NCBI GenBank assembly: GCA_021776615.1
Contig: JAJFFO010000007.1
Coordinates: 248,001-312,000, forward strand
DNA from: Robiginitomaculum sp.
GTDB taxonomy: Bacteria; Pseudomonadota; Alphaproteobacteria; Caulobacterales; Maricaulaceae
Length of the DNA stretch: 64,000 nt
Direction of reading: 5' to 3'
The notes beneath the pieces are model-generated. The model was not told the origin of the DNA. It did no database searches and worked only from the letters and a program-made list of their open reading frames with translations. Positions 57,176 through 64,000 of this stretch are shown piece after piece. The position numbers and the translations under genes are program-made. How positions within the stretch are numbered: the stretch's first letter is position 1; every line of letters begins with the position of its first letter.

Positions 57176-57394
57176 CTAATCCTTGGGTGAAGTATTTTTT
57201 TCGCGTCGCGCCGTACCGTCAATGGTTTCCGCGGCATCTTCAATTGCCGCATCATCCTCTTTTAAGCCTTTGCGAAAACTTTTTATGCCCTTGGCCACAT
57301 CGCCCATGACCGACGATATTTTACCGCGCCCGCCAAACAAAATAAGCGCGACAATAGCAATGACGACAATTTGCAATGGACCTACAGAACCCAT
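57176..57394 (-). CDS. tatA: Sec-independent translocase subunit TatA
   Basis: Pore-forming Tat subunit. The 72-residue protein has one membrane helix (residues 5-20), the FG hinge and the amphipathic helix GKISSVMGDVAKGIKSFRKGLKED, then an acidic tail. Of the two ATGs six bases apart I chose 57394, which has AAGGG eight bases upstream and the usual MGSVG start. Confidence 0.94.
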   Translation of the reverse strand: MGSVGPLQIVVIAIVALILFGGRGKISSVMGDVAKGIKSFRKGLKEDDAAIEDAAETIDGTARREKNTSPKD

Positions 57395-57464
57395 AGTCAT
57401 AACCCTTTTTGGCAAAACAAGCACAGACAACTTAACCGCCCTGCCGCCTTATGGCGAGGTATTT

Positions 57465-58298
57465 TTACTGCTCGTCGCCGCCCGCATCATCACCCATATA
57501 ATCGGTGTGGAATTCTGCATCCGGCACATTTGGATCATCAAGCGGTAATTCGTCCTCACGCATAACATCGCTGGGGCTGGGCACCACAAACCCCGCCGGT
57601 ACGCGGCTATCGAGCAAGCCTGCGGCTTTTAGCTCGTCCTTGCCTGGCAAGTCGTCAATGCGTTCCAGACCAAAATGCGTTAGAAACCCGTCCGATGTTC
57701 CATAGGTCACCGGGCGGCCCGGCGTGCGGCGACGGCCACGTAACCGCACCCATTTCATTTCCATCAACAAATCAATCGTGCCTTTGGAAACCGCAACCCC
57801 GCGCACATCTTCAATTTCGGCGCGAGTAACCGGCTGGTGATAAGCGATGATCGACAAGGTCTCCAAAGCGGCATTGGAAAGCTTGCGCGGCTCCTCATGT
57901 TCATCGACCAGAATATGGGCCAGATCCGACGCGGTTTGCAGCCGGTATTTACCGGCAACCCGTACCAAGTTTATCCCGCGCGCCGCATAGTCCTGTTCCA
58001 TCCGCGCCAATAAAGCCGAGCACTCGGCCTGTATTGGTAAACGGGCGCGAATGCTTTCCATATCCAGCGGTTCAGCAGCGGCAAACATCAAGGCTTCCAG
58101 CATGCGGTAATGCACTTCATCGCGAGCGCTCGCCGGGTGCAGACCCGGCAGCGCCGGATTGTCGCTTTGCCCGGCTTTATTGGTGTGCGCAGCCAGCGCT
58201 TTTACGGCCGCTTCAATGGCGTCCAGAGTCGGGTTATGCACAATGGCGTCCTTATCGGCAGGCGCATCCTCTTCGCCATCGCGTTCTTGCTCGCTCAT
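57465..58298 (-). CDS. scpB: segregation and condensation protein ScpB
   Basis: Winged-helix kleisin-associated subunit of the SMC-ScpAB condensin. The 277-residue protein has an acidic N-terminal lead of about 60 residues, then the ScpB core LEALMFAAAEPLD, LSNAALETLSIIAYHQPVTRAEIEDVRGV and LRGRRRTPGRPVTYGTSDGFL. Its start overlaps the scpA stop (ATGA). Confidence 0.95.
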   Translation of the reverse strand: MSEQERDGEEDAPADKDAIVHNPTLDAIEAAVKALAAHTNKAGQSDNPALPGLHPASARDEVHYRMLEALMFAAAEPLDMESIRARLPIQAECSALLARMEQDYAARGINLVRVAGKYRLQTASDLAHILVDEHEEPRKLSNAALETLSIIAYHQPVTRAEIEDVRGVAVSKGTIDLLMEMKWVRLRGRRRTPGRPVTYGTSDGFLTHFGLERIDDLPGKDELKAAGLLDSRVPAGFVVPSPSDVMREDELPLDDPNVPDAEFHTDYMGDDAGGDEQ

Positions 58299-59113
58299 TT
58301 GGTCGCCTCTTTCGCTGCACAGGGGCGCACAAAAAGCGGTGCAAAGGCACCGGCCTGACGCAATTCAGCCTTACCTTCTTTGGCCAATTCAAGCGACGCC
58401 ACCAAGGAAGACGCCAACATAGATGCGCGCGGTGGCTCCTCGCCTTTACTGGTTTTTTTCTTTGGCAATAAGGCTTCCAGCATGGTCCATTGGCGTATGC
58501 GGCCCAATACCCGCTCCAACCGTTCGCGGGCCTCTTCCAAGGCGTAAACCACCGGCGTTTTTAAAGTAAGGTGGGCCCGTGCCTGACGCGAGCGCCGCAC
58601 CGAATAGGCTTTGAGTAAATCATAAATACTGGCTTCAAATATTGGCGTTGTCACGCGCCGCACGCCTTCGGGCGCGCCGCGGGTGAAAGTATGAATACCG
58701 GTTCGTTCGCGGGCCATCAGGCCTGTGGCGGCGATGCGCATGGCGTCCAGCCGGCGAAGGCGAAACGCCAGCCGCATTGCCATTTCTTCGCCAGTTAACT
58801 CATCGCCATCTTTTGCTGCCGTCGGCAATAACAGGCGCGATTTCAAATAAGCCAGCCACGCGGCCATCACCAGATAGTCGGCGGCCAGCTCAATACGCAA
58901 ATCTTTAAGATGTTCAATAAAGCCAAGATATTGTTCGGCCAGTTCCAGAATGGAAATATTGCGCAAATCGACCTTTTGTTTGCGCGCCAGCTCTAGCAAA
59001 ATATGTAGCGGCCCTTCAAAGCCTTCTACATCAACGACCAAAGCCGCCCCATCACCAAGCGCCCGGCGGGCCGCCTCGAACGGCAGGTCTTCTTCAAAGC
59101 CCTGTTCGCTCAT
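58295..59113 (-). CDS. scpA: segregation and condensation protein ScpA
   Basis: Kleisin subunit of the SMC condensin. The 272-residue protein has the N-terminal block FEGPLHILLELARKQKVDLRNISILELAEQYLGF and ADYLVMAAWLAYLKSRLLLP. The frame is open for 14 more codons inside nagZ; the ATG at 59113 overlaps the nagZ stop and starts MSEQGFEED. It is coupled to scpB. Confidence 0.94.
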   Translation of the reverse strand: MSEQGFEEDLPFEAARRALGDGAALVVDVEGFEGPLHILLELARKQKVDLRNISILELAEQYLGFIEHLKDLRIELAADYLVMAAWLAYLKSRLLLPTAAKDGDELTGEEMAMRLAFRLRRLDAMRIAATGLMARERTGIHTFTRGAPEGVRRVTTPIFEASIYDLLKAYSVRRSRQARAHLTLKTPVVYALEEARERLERVLGRIRQWTMLEALLPKKKTSKGEEPPRASMLASSLVASLELAKEGKAELRQAGAFAPLFVRPCAAKEATK

Positions 59114-60141
59114 GCGCTCTGCTCCACACCATTCATCTTGCAGCGCCTTACCCATTTTTCAGCTTCGGCCTGCGCCGCTTGAAGGTCAACAGCTTTGGCG
59201 CTGGCCGCCGGACGTGCCGCCTTGGCCCGTTCCAGTGCTTTGCCTTGCAAAAGCGGGGTTGCGGCGGCAACTTCTTGCATCGCCGCCAACACGCCATTGC
59301 ACTGCAACACCACATCACACCCGGCCTGCAAAGCGGCCTTGGTGCGTTCGCTCAAACTGCCGCTTAACGCCTTCATATCCAGATCGTCACTCATCAATAA
59401 GCCATTAAAACCCATCTGCCCGCGAATAATTTCTTCGATCACGATTTTCGAACAAGTGGCGACGTTTTGGCGGTCATAAGCAGCGTAAATAACATGGGCG
59501 GTCATGGCCATGGGTGCGTTTTTCAGGGCCGCAAACGGCGCAAAATCATGACTTTCCAGCGCGTCTTTGGAAGCTTCAACAATTGGCAGGGCCATATGGC
59601 TGTCAACTTCAGCACGGCCATGACCGGGTAAGTGCTTAATCACACCATCCACGCCGGCCGCTTCTAAACCATCGAGGCAGGCCTGCCCCAGTTTTGCCGC
59701 CAAAGCCGGTGTTGTCGCGAATGCCCGGTCGCCAATAATCGGGTCGGCATTGCTGGCCGGAAGGTCCAATACCGGCGCGAAATCAACATCAATGCCAAGC
59801 GATACCAGCCTTGCACCAATGGCCAGATAATTGGCGCGCACGGCGGCGCACATATCGTCTTCAGACAATCCTGATTTACCAAAAATTTCCGCCGGAGGGC
59901 CAATGTGTCCACCAATAGTGCGCAATCGCGAAACCCGCCCGCCTTCTTCATCGATGAAAATCGGTGCATCGCGTCCAACACAGGCGCGCAAGGCATCGCA
60001 TAATGCCCGAATTTGCGCTTCCGACTGCAGATTGCGCGCGAACAGCACAAAGCCCCATGGCTGGGTTTCGGCAAAAAATTGCTTTTCCGCCGCGCTTAAC
60101 TGCAATCCCTCACAGCCGAAAATACAGGCCCGCGCGCTCAA
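59110..60141 (-). CDS. nagZ: beta-N-acetylhexosaminidase NagZ
   Basis: Glycoside hydrolase family 3 enzyme releasing GlcNAc from muropeptides during cell-wall recycling. It has FIDEEGGRVSRL, IKHLPGHGRAEVDSH (with the catalytic-His loop KHLPGHG) and the nucleophile segment LLMSDDLDM. I propose the TTG at 60141, overlapping the SPOR-gene stop by four bases (TTGA); a TTG at 60159 is also in frame. The start is therefore uncertain by six residues. About 343 residues, normal size. Confidence 0.92.
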   Translation of the reverse strand: MSARACIFGCEGLQLSAAEKQFFAETQPWGFVLFARNLQSEAQIRALCDALRACVGRDAPIFIDEEGGRVSRLRTIGGHIGPPAEIFGKSGLSEDDMCAAVRANYLAIGARLVSLGIDVDFAPVLDLPASNADPIIGDRAFATTPALAAKLGQACLDGLEAAGVDGVIKHLPGHGRAEVDSHMALPIVEASKDALESHDFAPFAALKNAPMAMTAHVIYAAYDRQNVATCSKIVIEEIIRGQMGFNGLLMSDDLDMKALSGSLSERTKAALQAGCDVVLQCNGVLAAMQEVAAATPLLQGKALERAKAARPAASAKAVDLQAAQAEAEKWVRRCKMNGVEQSA

Positions 60142-60896
60142 CGGCGCACCACAAGGCAATCCTGACCGCCGGTCTTTAACTTATCACATACCGCAGTCGC
60201 CGCCTCGCGGCTGGCAAAACTGGCAGCCCGCAGACGATAATATACCCCGCGCGTGCCCAAATCGGCCCGCTGAACATCCGGTGTTAGCCCGGCGGTGACC
60301 GCTGCCAAGCGCGTGGCCAATCCCGCCCATGCGGCAAGGGCCTGATCTTCAGAACGAAAAGCGGCAATTTGCACCACATAATCACCGGGCGTAATTGCCG
60401 CGGCTTTTGGCTGTGTTTTGGGTAGTGCTTTTGGCGGTGCCTTAACGGGTGCTTTTACCACCGGTTGAGGCGTGGTATCGCGCTTTATCGGCGCTGGCGT
60501 TGGCTTTTTCGCCGGTGGGGTATTGGTCGCCGGACGGGGGCGGGCCAATGGCTCTTCGGGCAAAGGCGCTGTGGTCACTTCTCCCGCCGGGACCGCTTTC
60601 ACATCGTCCAAGGGTTCATAAGCACGATTATTGAGATTTGGCGTTGGCCGGCCACCGGCTTCGGCGGGCCGGGTTTTAATCGGGCTATTTTCGGCGCTAA
60701 CAATAGGCGCAGCATCGCGGCCACCCTTGCGCAGACCTTGCTGATACGCAGTATAGACCACCGCCGCAAACGCCAGCAGCACGCCAAATGCCACCATCAA
60801 CAATAACGGCCCCCGGCCACCATCTTCTTCATGGCGGGCATCAAAGCCGTCATGATCGTGTGACGGCGCGTAAATGCTGTCATCCCTTTCCGTCAT
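60138..60896 (-). CDS. SPOR-domain membrane protein
   Basis: A 252-residue bitopic protein: acidic cytoplasmic N-terminus with His/Asp, one membrane helix (about residues 29-48), a long Pro/Lys/Ala-rich periplasmic spacer, and a C-terminal SPOR domain (about 172-252, GDYVVQIAAFRSEDQALAAWAGL). SPOR domains bind denuded septal peptidoglycan, so a division-site role is likely. It leads into nagZ. Confidence 0.9.
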   Translation of the reverse strand: MTERDDSIYAPSHDHDGFDARHEEDGGRGPLLLMVAFGVLLAFAAVVYTAYQQGLRKGGRDAAPIVSAENSPIKTRPAEAGGRPTPNLNNRAYEPLDDVKAVPAGEVTTAPLPEEPLARPRPATNTPPAKKPTPAPIKRDTTPQPVVKAPVKAPPKALPKTQPKAAAITPGDYVVQIAAFRSEDQALAAWAGLATRLAAVTAGLTPDVQRADLGTRGVYYRLRAASFASREAATAVCDKLKTGGQDCLVVRR

Positions 60897-60942
60897 TATA
60901 TTACCCTAAGCGTCCCGAATCAGTTGTCATGCAAGCCCCAGT

Positions 60943-62133
60943 TTAGAGATAGGTATCCATAGACAACAAGCGCCGGTGCTCGTCCAATGCAAAAGTATCT
61001 GTCATTCCGGCAATATGATCGCAGACCAGACGCGCCGTGGCCTTGCCGCGCGGCCCATCGGTTTGCGACCGCAAGTCGTCGGACAACAAGTCCGGTTCCT
61101 GCAAAAACGCGTCGAACAATTCACGCACCGCGCGGCGGGCTTTGGTGCGGGTACGATTAACCGTGTAATGACGGTACATATTGTTGAGCAAAAAGTGCCG
61201 CAAGGCCTCGATATTGACCATCATTGCCTCAGAAAACCCAATAAGCGGCGTCGACATTGCCCGCACATCATCGGCACATTGCGGCTTGTTGGCAGCAATG
61301 CGGCCATTGCTTTCAATCAGCAAGTCATCGATCCATTTACCGATCAGCCGCCGCACGGCCTCGCGAATAATTCTGTTGTCCGAAAGTCCCTTATGCTCCG
61401 CCTTTACCTCTTCAAAGGTCGGGCCAACCATGGGCAATTCCATCAGCTGTTCTATGGTGATGATGCCAGCGCGCAAGCCGTCATCAATATCGTGGTTATT
61501 ATAGGCAATGTCGTCGGCCAAGGCCGCGACCTGTGCCTCCGGGCCAGCAAAGGTGTGCGGTTCCAGCCATGACCAGCCTTCAAAATTAGTGAACGCCCAT
61601 GGCAAATCCCCACAATCGTCAGGTGTTTTGCAAAGCGGCCCATTATGTTTGACCACGCCCTCCAGGGTTTCCCATGTCAGATTGAGACCATCAAATCCCG
61701 GATAGACATGTTCCATATGGGTAAGAATGCGCAAGGTTTGGGCGTTATGATCAAAGCCATCATAATCGCGCATGGCCTCGTCCAGCACATCCTCGCCCGC
61801 ATGACCAAAGGGCGGGTGCCCTAAATCATGGGCCAACGCCAGAGTTTCGGCCAAATCTTCATCCAGCCCCAATACCCGGGCGATGGAACGGGCGATCTGC
61901 GCTACCTCCAAAGAATGGGTCAACCGGGTGCGATAATAATCGTCATCATGAGCCACAAAAACCTGAGTTTTATGCTTTAAACGACGAAAAGCAGTGCAAT
62001 GAATCACCCGGTCGCGATCGCGCTGATACGGGGTGCGCGTAGCACTGGGCGCTTGCGGGTAAAGCCGCCCACGGCTTGTCGCCGGGTCGGACGCAAATAT
62101 GGCACGCGGGGGAATTGAGAAGATTTCTGTCAT
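60943..62133 (-). CDS. dgt: deoxyguanosinetriphosphate triphosphohydrolase-like protein
   Basis: HD-domain dNTP triphosphohydrolase of 396 residues. Metal ligands are in TRLTHSLEVAQIARS and LALAHDLGHPPFGHAGE (HD pair), with a distal Asp in ADDIAYNNHDIDDG; the N-terminal RGRLYPQAPSATRTPYQRDRDRVIHCTAFRRL block is typical. The ATG at 62133 gives the family start (MTEIFSIPPRAIF). It adjoins the SPOR gene directly; argS, often found between them in alphaproteobacteria, is missing. Confidence 0.93.
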   Translation of the reverse strand: MTEIFSIPPRAIFASDPATSRGRLYPQAPSATRTPYQRDRDRVIHCTAFRRLKHKTQVFVAHDDDYYRTRLTHSLEVAQIARSIARVLGLDEDLAETLALAHDLGHPPFGHAGEDVLDEAMRDYDGFDHNAQTLRILTHMEHVYPGFDGLNLTWETLEGVVKHNGPLCKTPDDCGDLPWAFTNFEGWSWLEPHTFAGPEAQVAALADDIAYNNHDIDDGLRAGIITIEQLMELPMVGPTFEEVKAEHKGLSDNRIIREAVRRLIGKWIDDLLIESNGRIAANKPQCADDVRAMSTPLIGFSEAMMVNIEALRHFLLNNMYRHYTVNRTRTKARRAVRELFDAFLQEPDLLSDDLRSQTDGPRGKATARLVCDHIAGMTDTFALDEHRRLLSMDTYL

Positions 62134-62215
62134 GAATTTACTTTGTATGCATGTTTGGGATCCCCATATAACCATAGCTGCGCTATATTCCTACCGTTGA
62201 AAGGGAGCCTATCTC

Positions 62216-62545
62216 ATGAGCGACACGCAGGTCACGCTATCCGCTGCGGCGGCAAAACGCATAAACGCCATCATGGCGCAGCACGGCCATAAGGCATTGC
62301 GCGTGGCGGTGGTCGGTGGCGGCTGTTCCGGTTTTTCCTACACGTTTGATTTCGCCGAGGCCCCGCAAAGCGATGATTTGGTGATTGAACGCGATGGCGC
62401 CACCGTGCTGGTCGACACGGTTTCTCTGGACTTTCTGGCTGGCTCAGAAATTGATTATGCCGATGAACTGATTGGCGCGGCGTTCAAAATCAACAACCCT
62501 AACGCCAAAAGCGGTTGCGGCTGCGGCACCAGCTTTTCGCTCTAA
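62216..62545 (+). CDS. erpA: A-type iron-sulfur carrier (ErpA-like)
   Basis: Carries Fe-S clusters to apoproteins. The 109-residue protein has the three conserved cysteines C37 (GGGCSGF), C101 and C103 (GCGCG). AAAGGGAG precedes the ATG. It is divergent from dgt across 82 bases, a common alphaproteobacterial pairing; IscA or SufA cannot be excluded from sequence alone. Confidence 0.9.
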   Translation: MSDTQVTLSAAAAKRINAIMAQHGHKALRVAVVGGGCSGFSYTFDFAEAPQSDDLVIERDGATVLVDTVSLDFLAGSEIDYADELIGAAFKINNPNAKSGCGCGTSFSL

Positions 62546-62622
62546 CCAACTTTACACTCTGACGAGGGCCAAAACCCGCATTTATCTTTTGACCCCGAAG
62601 GGTGCGCTGGCTATCAGAAGCT

Positions 62623-63804
62623 ATGCAAAATTCCGACCCGCCCATTCGTGTACCCTTTTGCCGCCCCGATTATGGGCGCGAAGAACGCGATGCTTTTGAA
62701 GAGGCGATTGCCGGCGGCCGCCTGGAGGGCGGCGGCGCGCAAACCAAACAATGCGAAACATTGTTGGAAAAAAACACCGGCGCTGAACGGGTGCTGATCA
62801 CCCCATCGTGCACCGCCGCGTTGGAAATGACCGCTTTGGCGCTGGAACTTGGCCCCGGCGATGAAGTGATTATGCCGGCTTTCACTTTTGTTTCGACCGC
62901 CAACGCCTTCGCCCTACGCGGTGCCGTGCCGGTATTTGCCGACATTGACCCGTTAACGCTTAATCTTGATGTCGCGGCCGCGCGGGCCGCCATAACCCCG
63001 CGCACCCGCGCTATCATGCTGGTGCATTACGCCGGTGTCGGCTGCGAGATGGAGGCGTTTTTAGCCCTGTGCGCAGAACATAATCTGGTGTTACTGGAAG
63101 ATGCGGCGCAAGGCATTGGCGCGGCGTGGAATGGCAAAGCGCTGGGCAGTTTTGGGGCCATGGCAGCGTTCAGCTTTCATCATACCAAAAACGTCACCTG
63201 CGGTGAAGGCGGCGCGCTTTTGGTCAATGCGCCAAACTTTGTCAGACCTGCCGAATTTATCCGCGATAAAGGCACCGACCGGGCCGATTTTTTGCGCGGG
63301 CAGGTCAGTAAATATGAGTGGCGCGTGCTGGGTTCATCTTATTTGTTGAGTGAGTTGGCTGCTGCGGTCCTGCTCGGTCAACTCAAGCGCGAGGAAGAAT
63401 TGACCAGAGCGCGCCTGAAAATCTGGCAGATTTATGAAGAGCATTTTGGACGCCTCAACTCCATCCGCACCCCACATATTCCAACAGCCGCCCGTCATAA
63501 TGCGCATATTTATGCCATCCGCTTTGCAAATCAGGAATTACGCGATGCTTGCGCCAAGCATATGCGCAGCCTAGGGGTCATCGCGGCGCCGCATTATGTG
63601 GCGCTGCACCTGACACCGGCAGGGCAGAAATATGGCCGGGCATCAGGTGAATTGCCGCACACCATAGATGCCGCCCAAACCTTGCTGCGCCTGCCGCTCT
63701 ATAGTGCTATGTCCGCCGACGAAACCGCTTTGGTGATTGAGAGCCTGACCAGCTTTTTGCATAGCAATGGCCTCGATACTGACGCCATAACGCCCGCGCC
63801 ATGA
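62623..63804 (+). CDS. wecE: WecE-type sugar aminotransferase (DegT/DnrJ/EryC1 family)
   Basis: PLP enzyme that aminates a dTDP-4-keto-6-deoxyhexose for surface polysaccharide. The sequence tracks E. coli WecE closely: LITPSCTAALEM at about 58-69, MPAFTFVSTANAFALRGA, VHYAGVGCEM, LEDAAQG, and PLP lysine K189 in FSFHHTKN. An alternative GTG start lies 21 bases upstream; I use the ATG at 62623 (393 residues). It overlaps the next gene by four bases, so it begins a polysaccharide or glycan cluster outside the window. Confidence 0.9.
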   Translation: MQNSDPPIRVPFCRPDYGREERDAFEEAIAGGRLEGGGAQTKQCETLLEKNTGAERVLITPSCTAALEMTALALELGPGDEVIMPAFTFVSTANAFALRGAVPVFADIDPLTLNLDVAAARAAITPRTRAIMLVHYAGVGCEMEAFLALCAEHNLVLLEDAAQGIGAAWNGKALGSFGAMAAFSFHHTKNVTCGEGGALLVNAPNFVRPAEFIRDKGTDRADFLRGQVSKYEWRVLGSSYLLSELAAAVLLGQLKREEELTRARLKIWQIYEEHFGRLNSIRTPHIPTAARHNAHIYAIRFANQELRDACAKHMRSLGVIAAPHYVALHLTPAGQKYGRASGELPHTIDAAQTLLRLPLYSAMSADETALVIESLTSFLHSNGLDTDAITPAP

Positions 63805-64000
63805 CGAAGGCAATTACCCCTGCGGCAAGCCTGCATGACCGGGCGATAATTGGCATTGTCATTGCCCTCTGTGCGGCATTTTTGATTCTGCCACTAAGTG
63901 CGTTGTATTATTTGGGTCGTGGCATGGATGTCTCCGACACCGGGCATTATTACACGGCCATTCGCCATCTTGCTGACGTAAAAATGATGAGCACGCAATT
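63801..64000 (+). CDS. polytopic membrane protein, 3' end outside window
   Basis: Only 66 residues are visible. The ATG overlaps the wecE stop (ATGA). After a short cytoplasmic lead there is one membrane helix (about residues 17-40, IIGIVIALCAAFLILPLSALYYLG), then MDVSDTGHYYTAIRHL, an Asp-x-Gly-x-Tyr-like loop reminiscent of GT-C glycosyltransferases. Family not determined. Neighbouring wecE makes a glycan role plausible. Confidence 0.75.
   Translation, partial: MTKAITPAASLHDRAIIGIVIALCAAFLILPLSALYYLGRGMDVSDTGHYYTAIRHLADVKMMSTQ

Noticed and set aside
1-64000. CRISPR arrays, tRNA or rRNA genes, integrases and transposases
   Set aside because: I looked for spaced direct repeats, T-loop signatures and mobile-element proteins and found none that hold up.

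Overview
The window is a stretch of alphaproteobacterial chromosome with moderately high GC. Gene order, not only gene content, supports this. It holds rpsF-rpsR-rplI-dnaB-alr, then radA-cvpA-purF, der-bamB, queA/peptidyl-prolyl isomerases/coaD/gyrA, and dgt-SPOR-nagZ-scpA-scpB-tatABC-serS-surE-pcm-nlpD-yajC-secD-secF, all familiar alphaproteobacterial blocks. Two perfect GTTC-N7-GTTC (alphaproteobacterial LexA) boxes, a TrmFO, an LdtR-like MarR regulator and TatA/B/C agree with it. A Hyphomonadaceae/Caulobacterales-like lineage is my guess; the sequence I can read does not fix the order. No rRNA, tRNA, CRISPR array, phage or insertion sequence was recognised.

Layout. 1-1.6 kb: fatty-acid synthesis (fabG, fabD, minus). 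1.7-7.7 kb: ribosomal proteins, replicative helicase dnaB behind a cluster of DnaA-box-like sites, alanine racemase and an MlaE/MlaF lipid transporter. 7.7-9.9 kb: accessory insert, with an ArsR/SRPBCC pair under a clear autoregulated promoter and an AT-richer orphan gene carrying a PD-(D/E)XK nuclease signature. 10-14.3 kb: radA (SOS box), cvpA, purF and an SDR. 14.3-20.7 kb (minus): hemN, der, bamB, a BamB-linked TPR membrane protein, and an ECF sigma / membrane partner / DUF6249 group. 21-30.2 kb: LdtR-like regulator, aidB, then the queA-AhpD-cyclophilin-cyclophilin-coaD operon and gyrA. 30.4-35.2 kb: Tat-exported kelch protein, ssb and uvrA diverging around a second LexA box.

35.2-39.9 kb holds the most unusual operon: three paralogous polytopic membrane proteins interleaved with two CPBP-type intramembrane proteases, behind a perfect inverted repeat. 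40-46.3 kb: a frameshifted TPR/TonB-C gene, trmFO, a PhyH-type dioxygenase, an S9-like exported protein that has lost its catalytic serine, and a PuuD-N-like membrane protein. The promoter of this last gene contains a G9/C9 tract exactly between -35 and -10, the architecture of a phase-variable promoter. 46.3-53.5 kb and 55.9-62.1 kb: Sec, Tat, cell-division, condensin and peptidoglycan-recycling housekeeping genes. They are separated by a gene-poor 470-base gap, a TPR gene with a one-base deletion in its signal peptide, and a desaturase. 62.2-64 kb: erpA and the start of a WecE-type amino-sugar/polysaccharide locus that runs off the window.

Themes. Replication and repair (dnaB, gyrA, radA, uvrA, ssb, aidB, dgt, scpAB) and envelope biogenesis (Mla, Bam, Sec, Tat, NlpD, NagZ, SPOR, WecE) dominate. 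Related palindromic intergenic elements recur at about 23.4, 31.5 and 55.8 kb. Two genes look broken by one missing base in an A run, which could be real decay or an assembly error.
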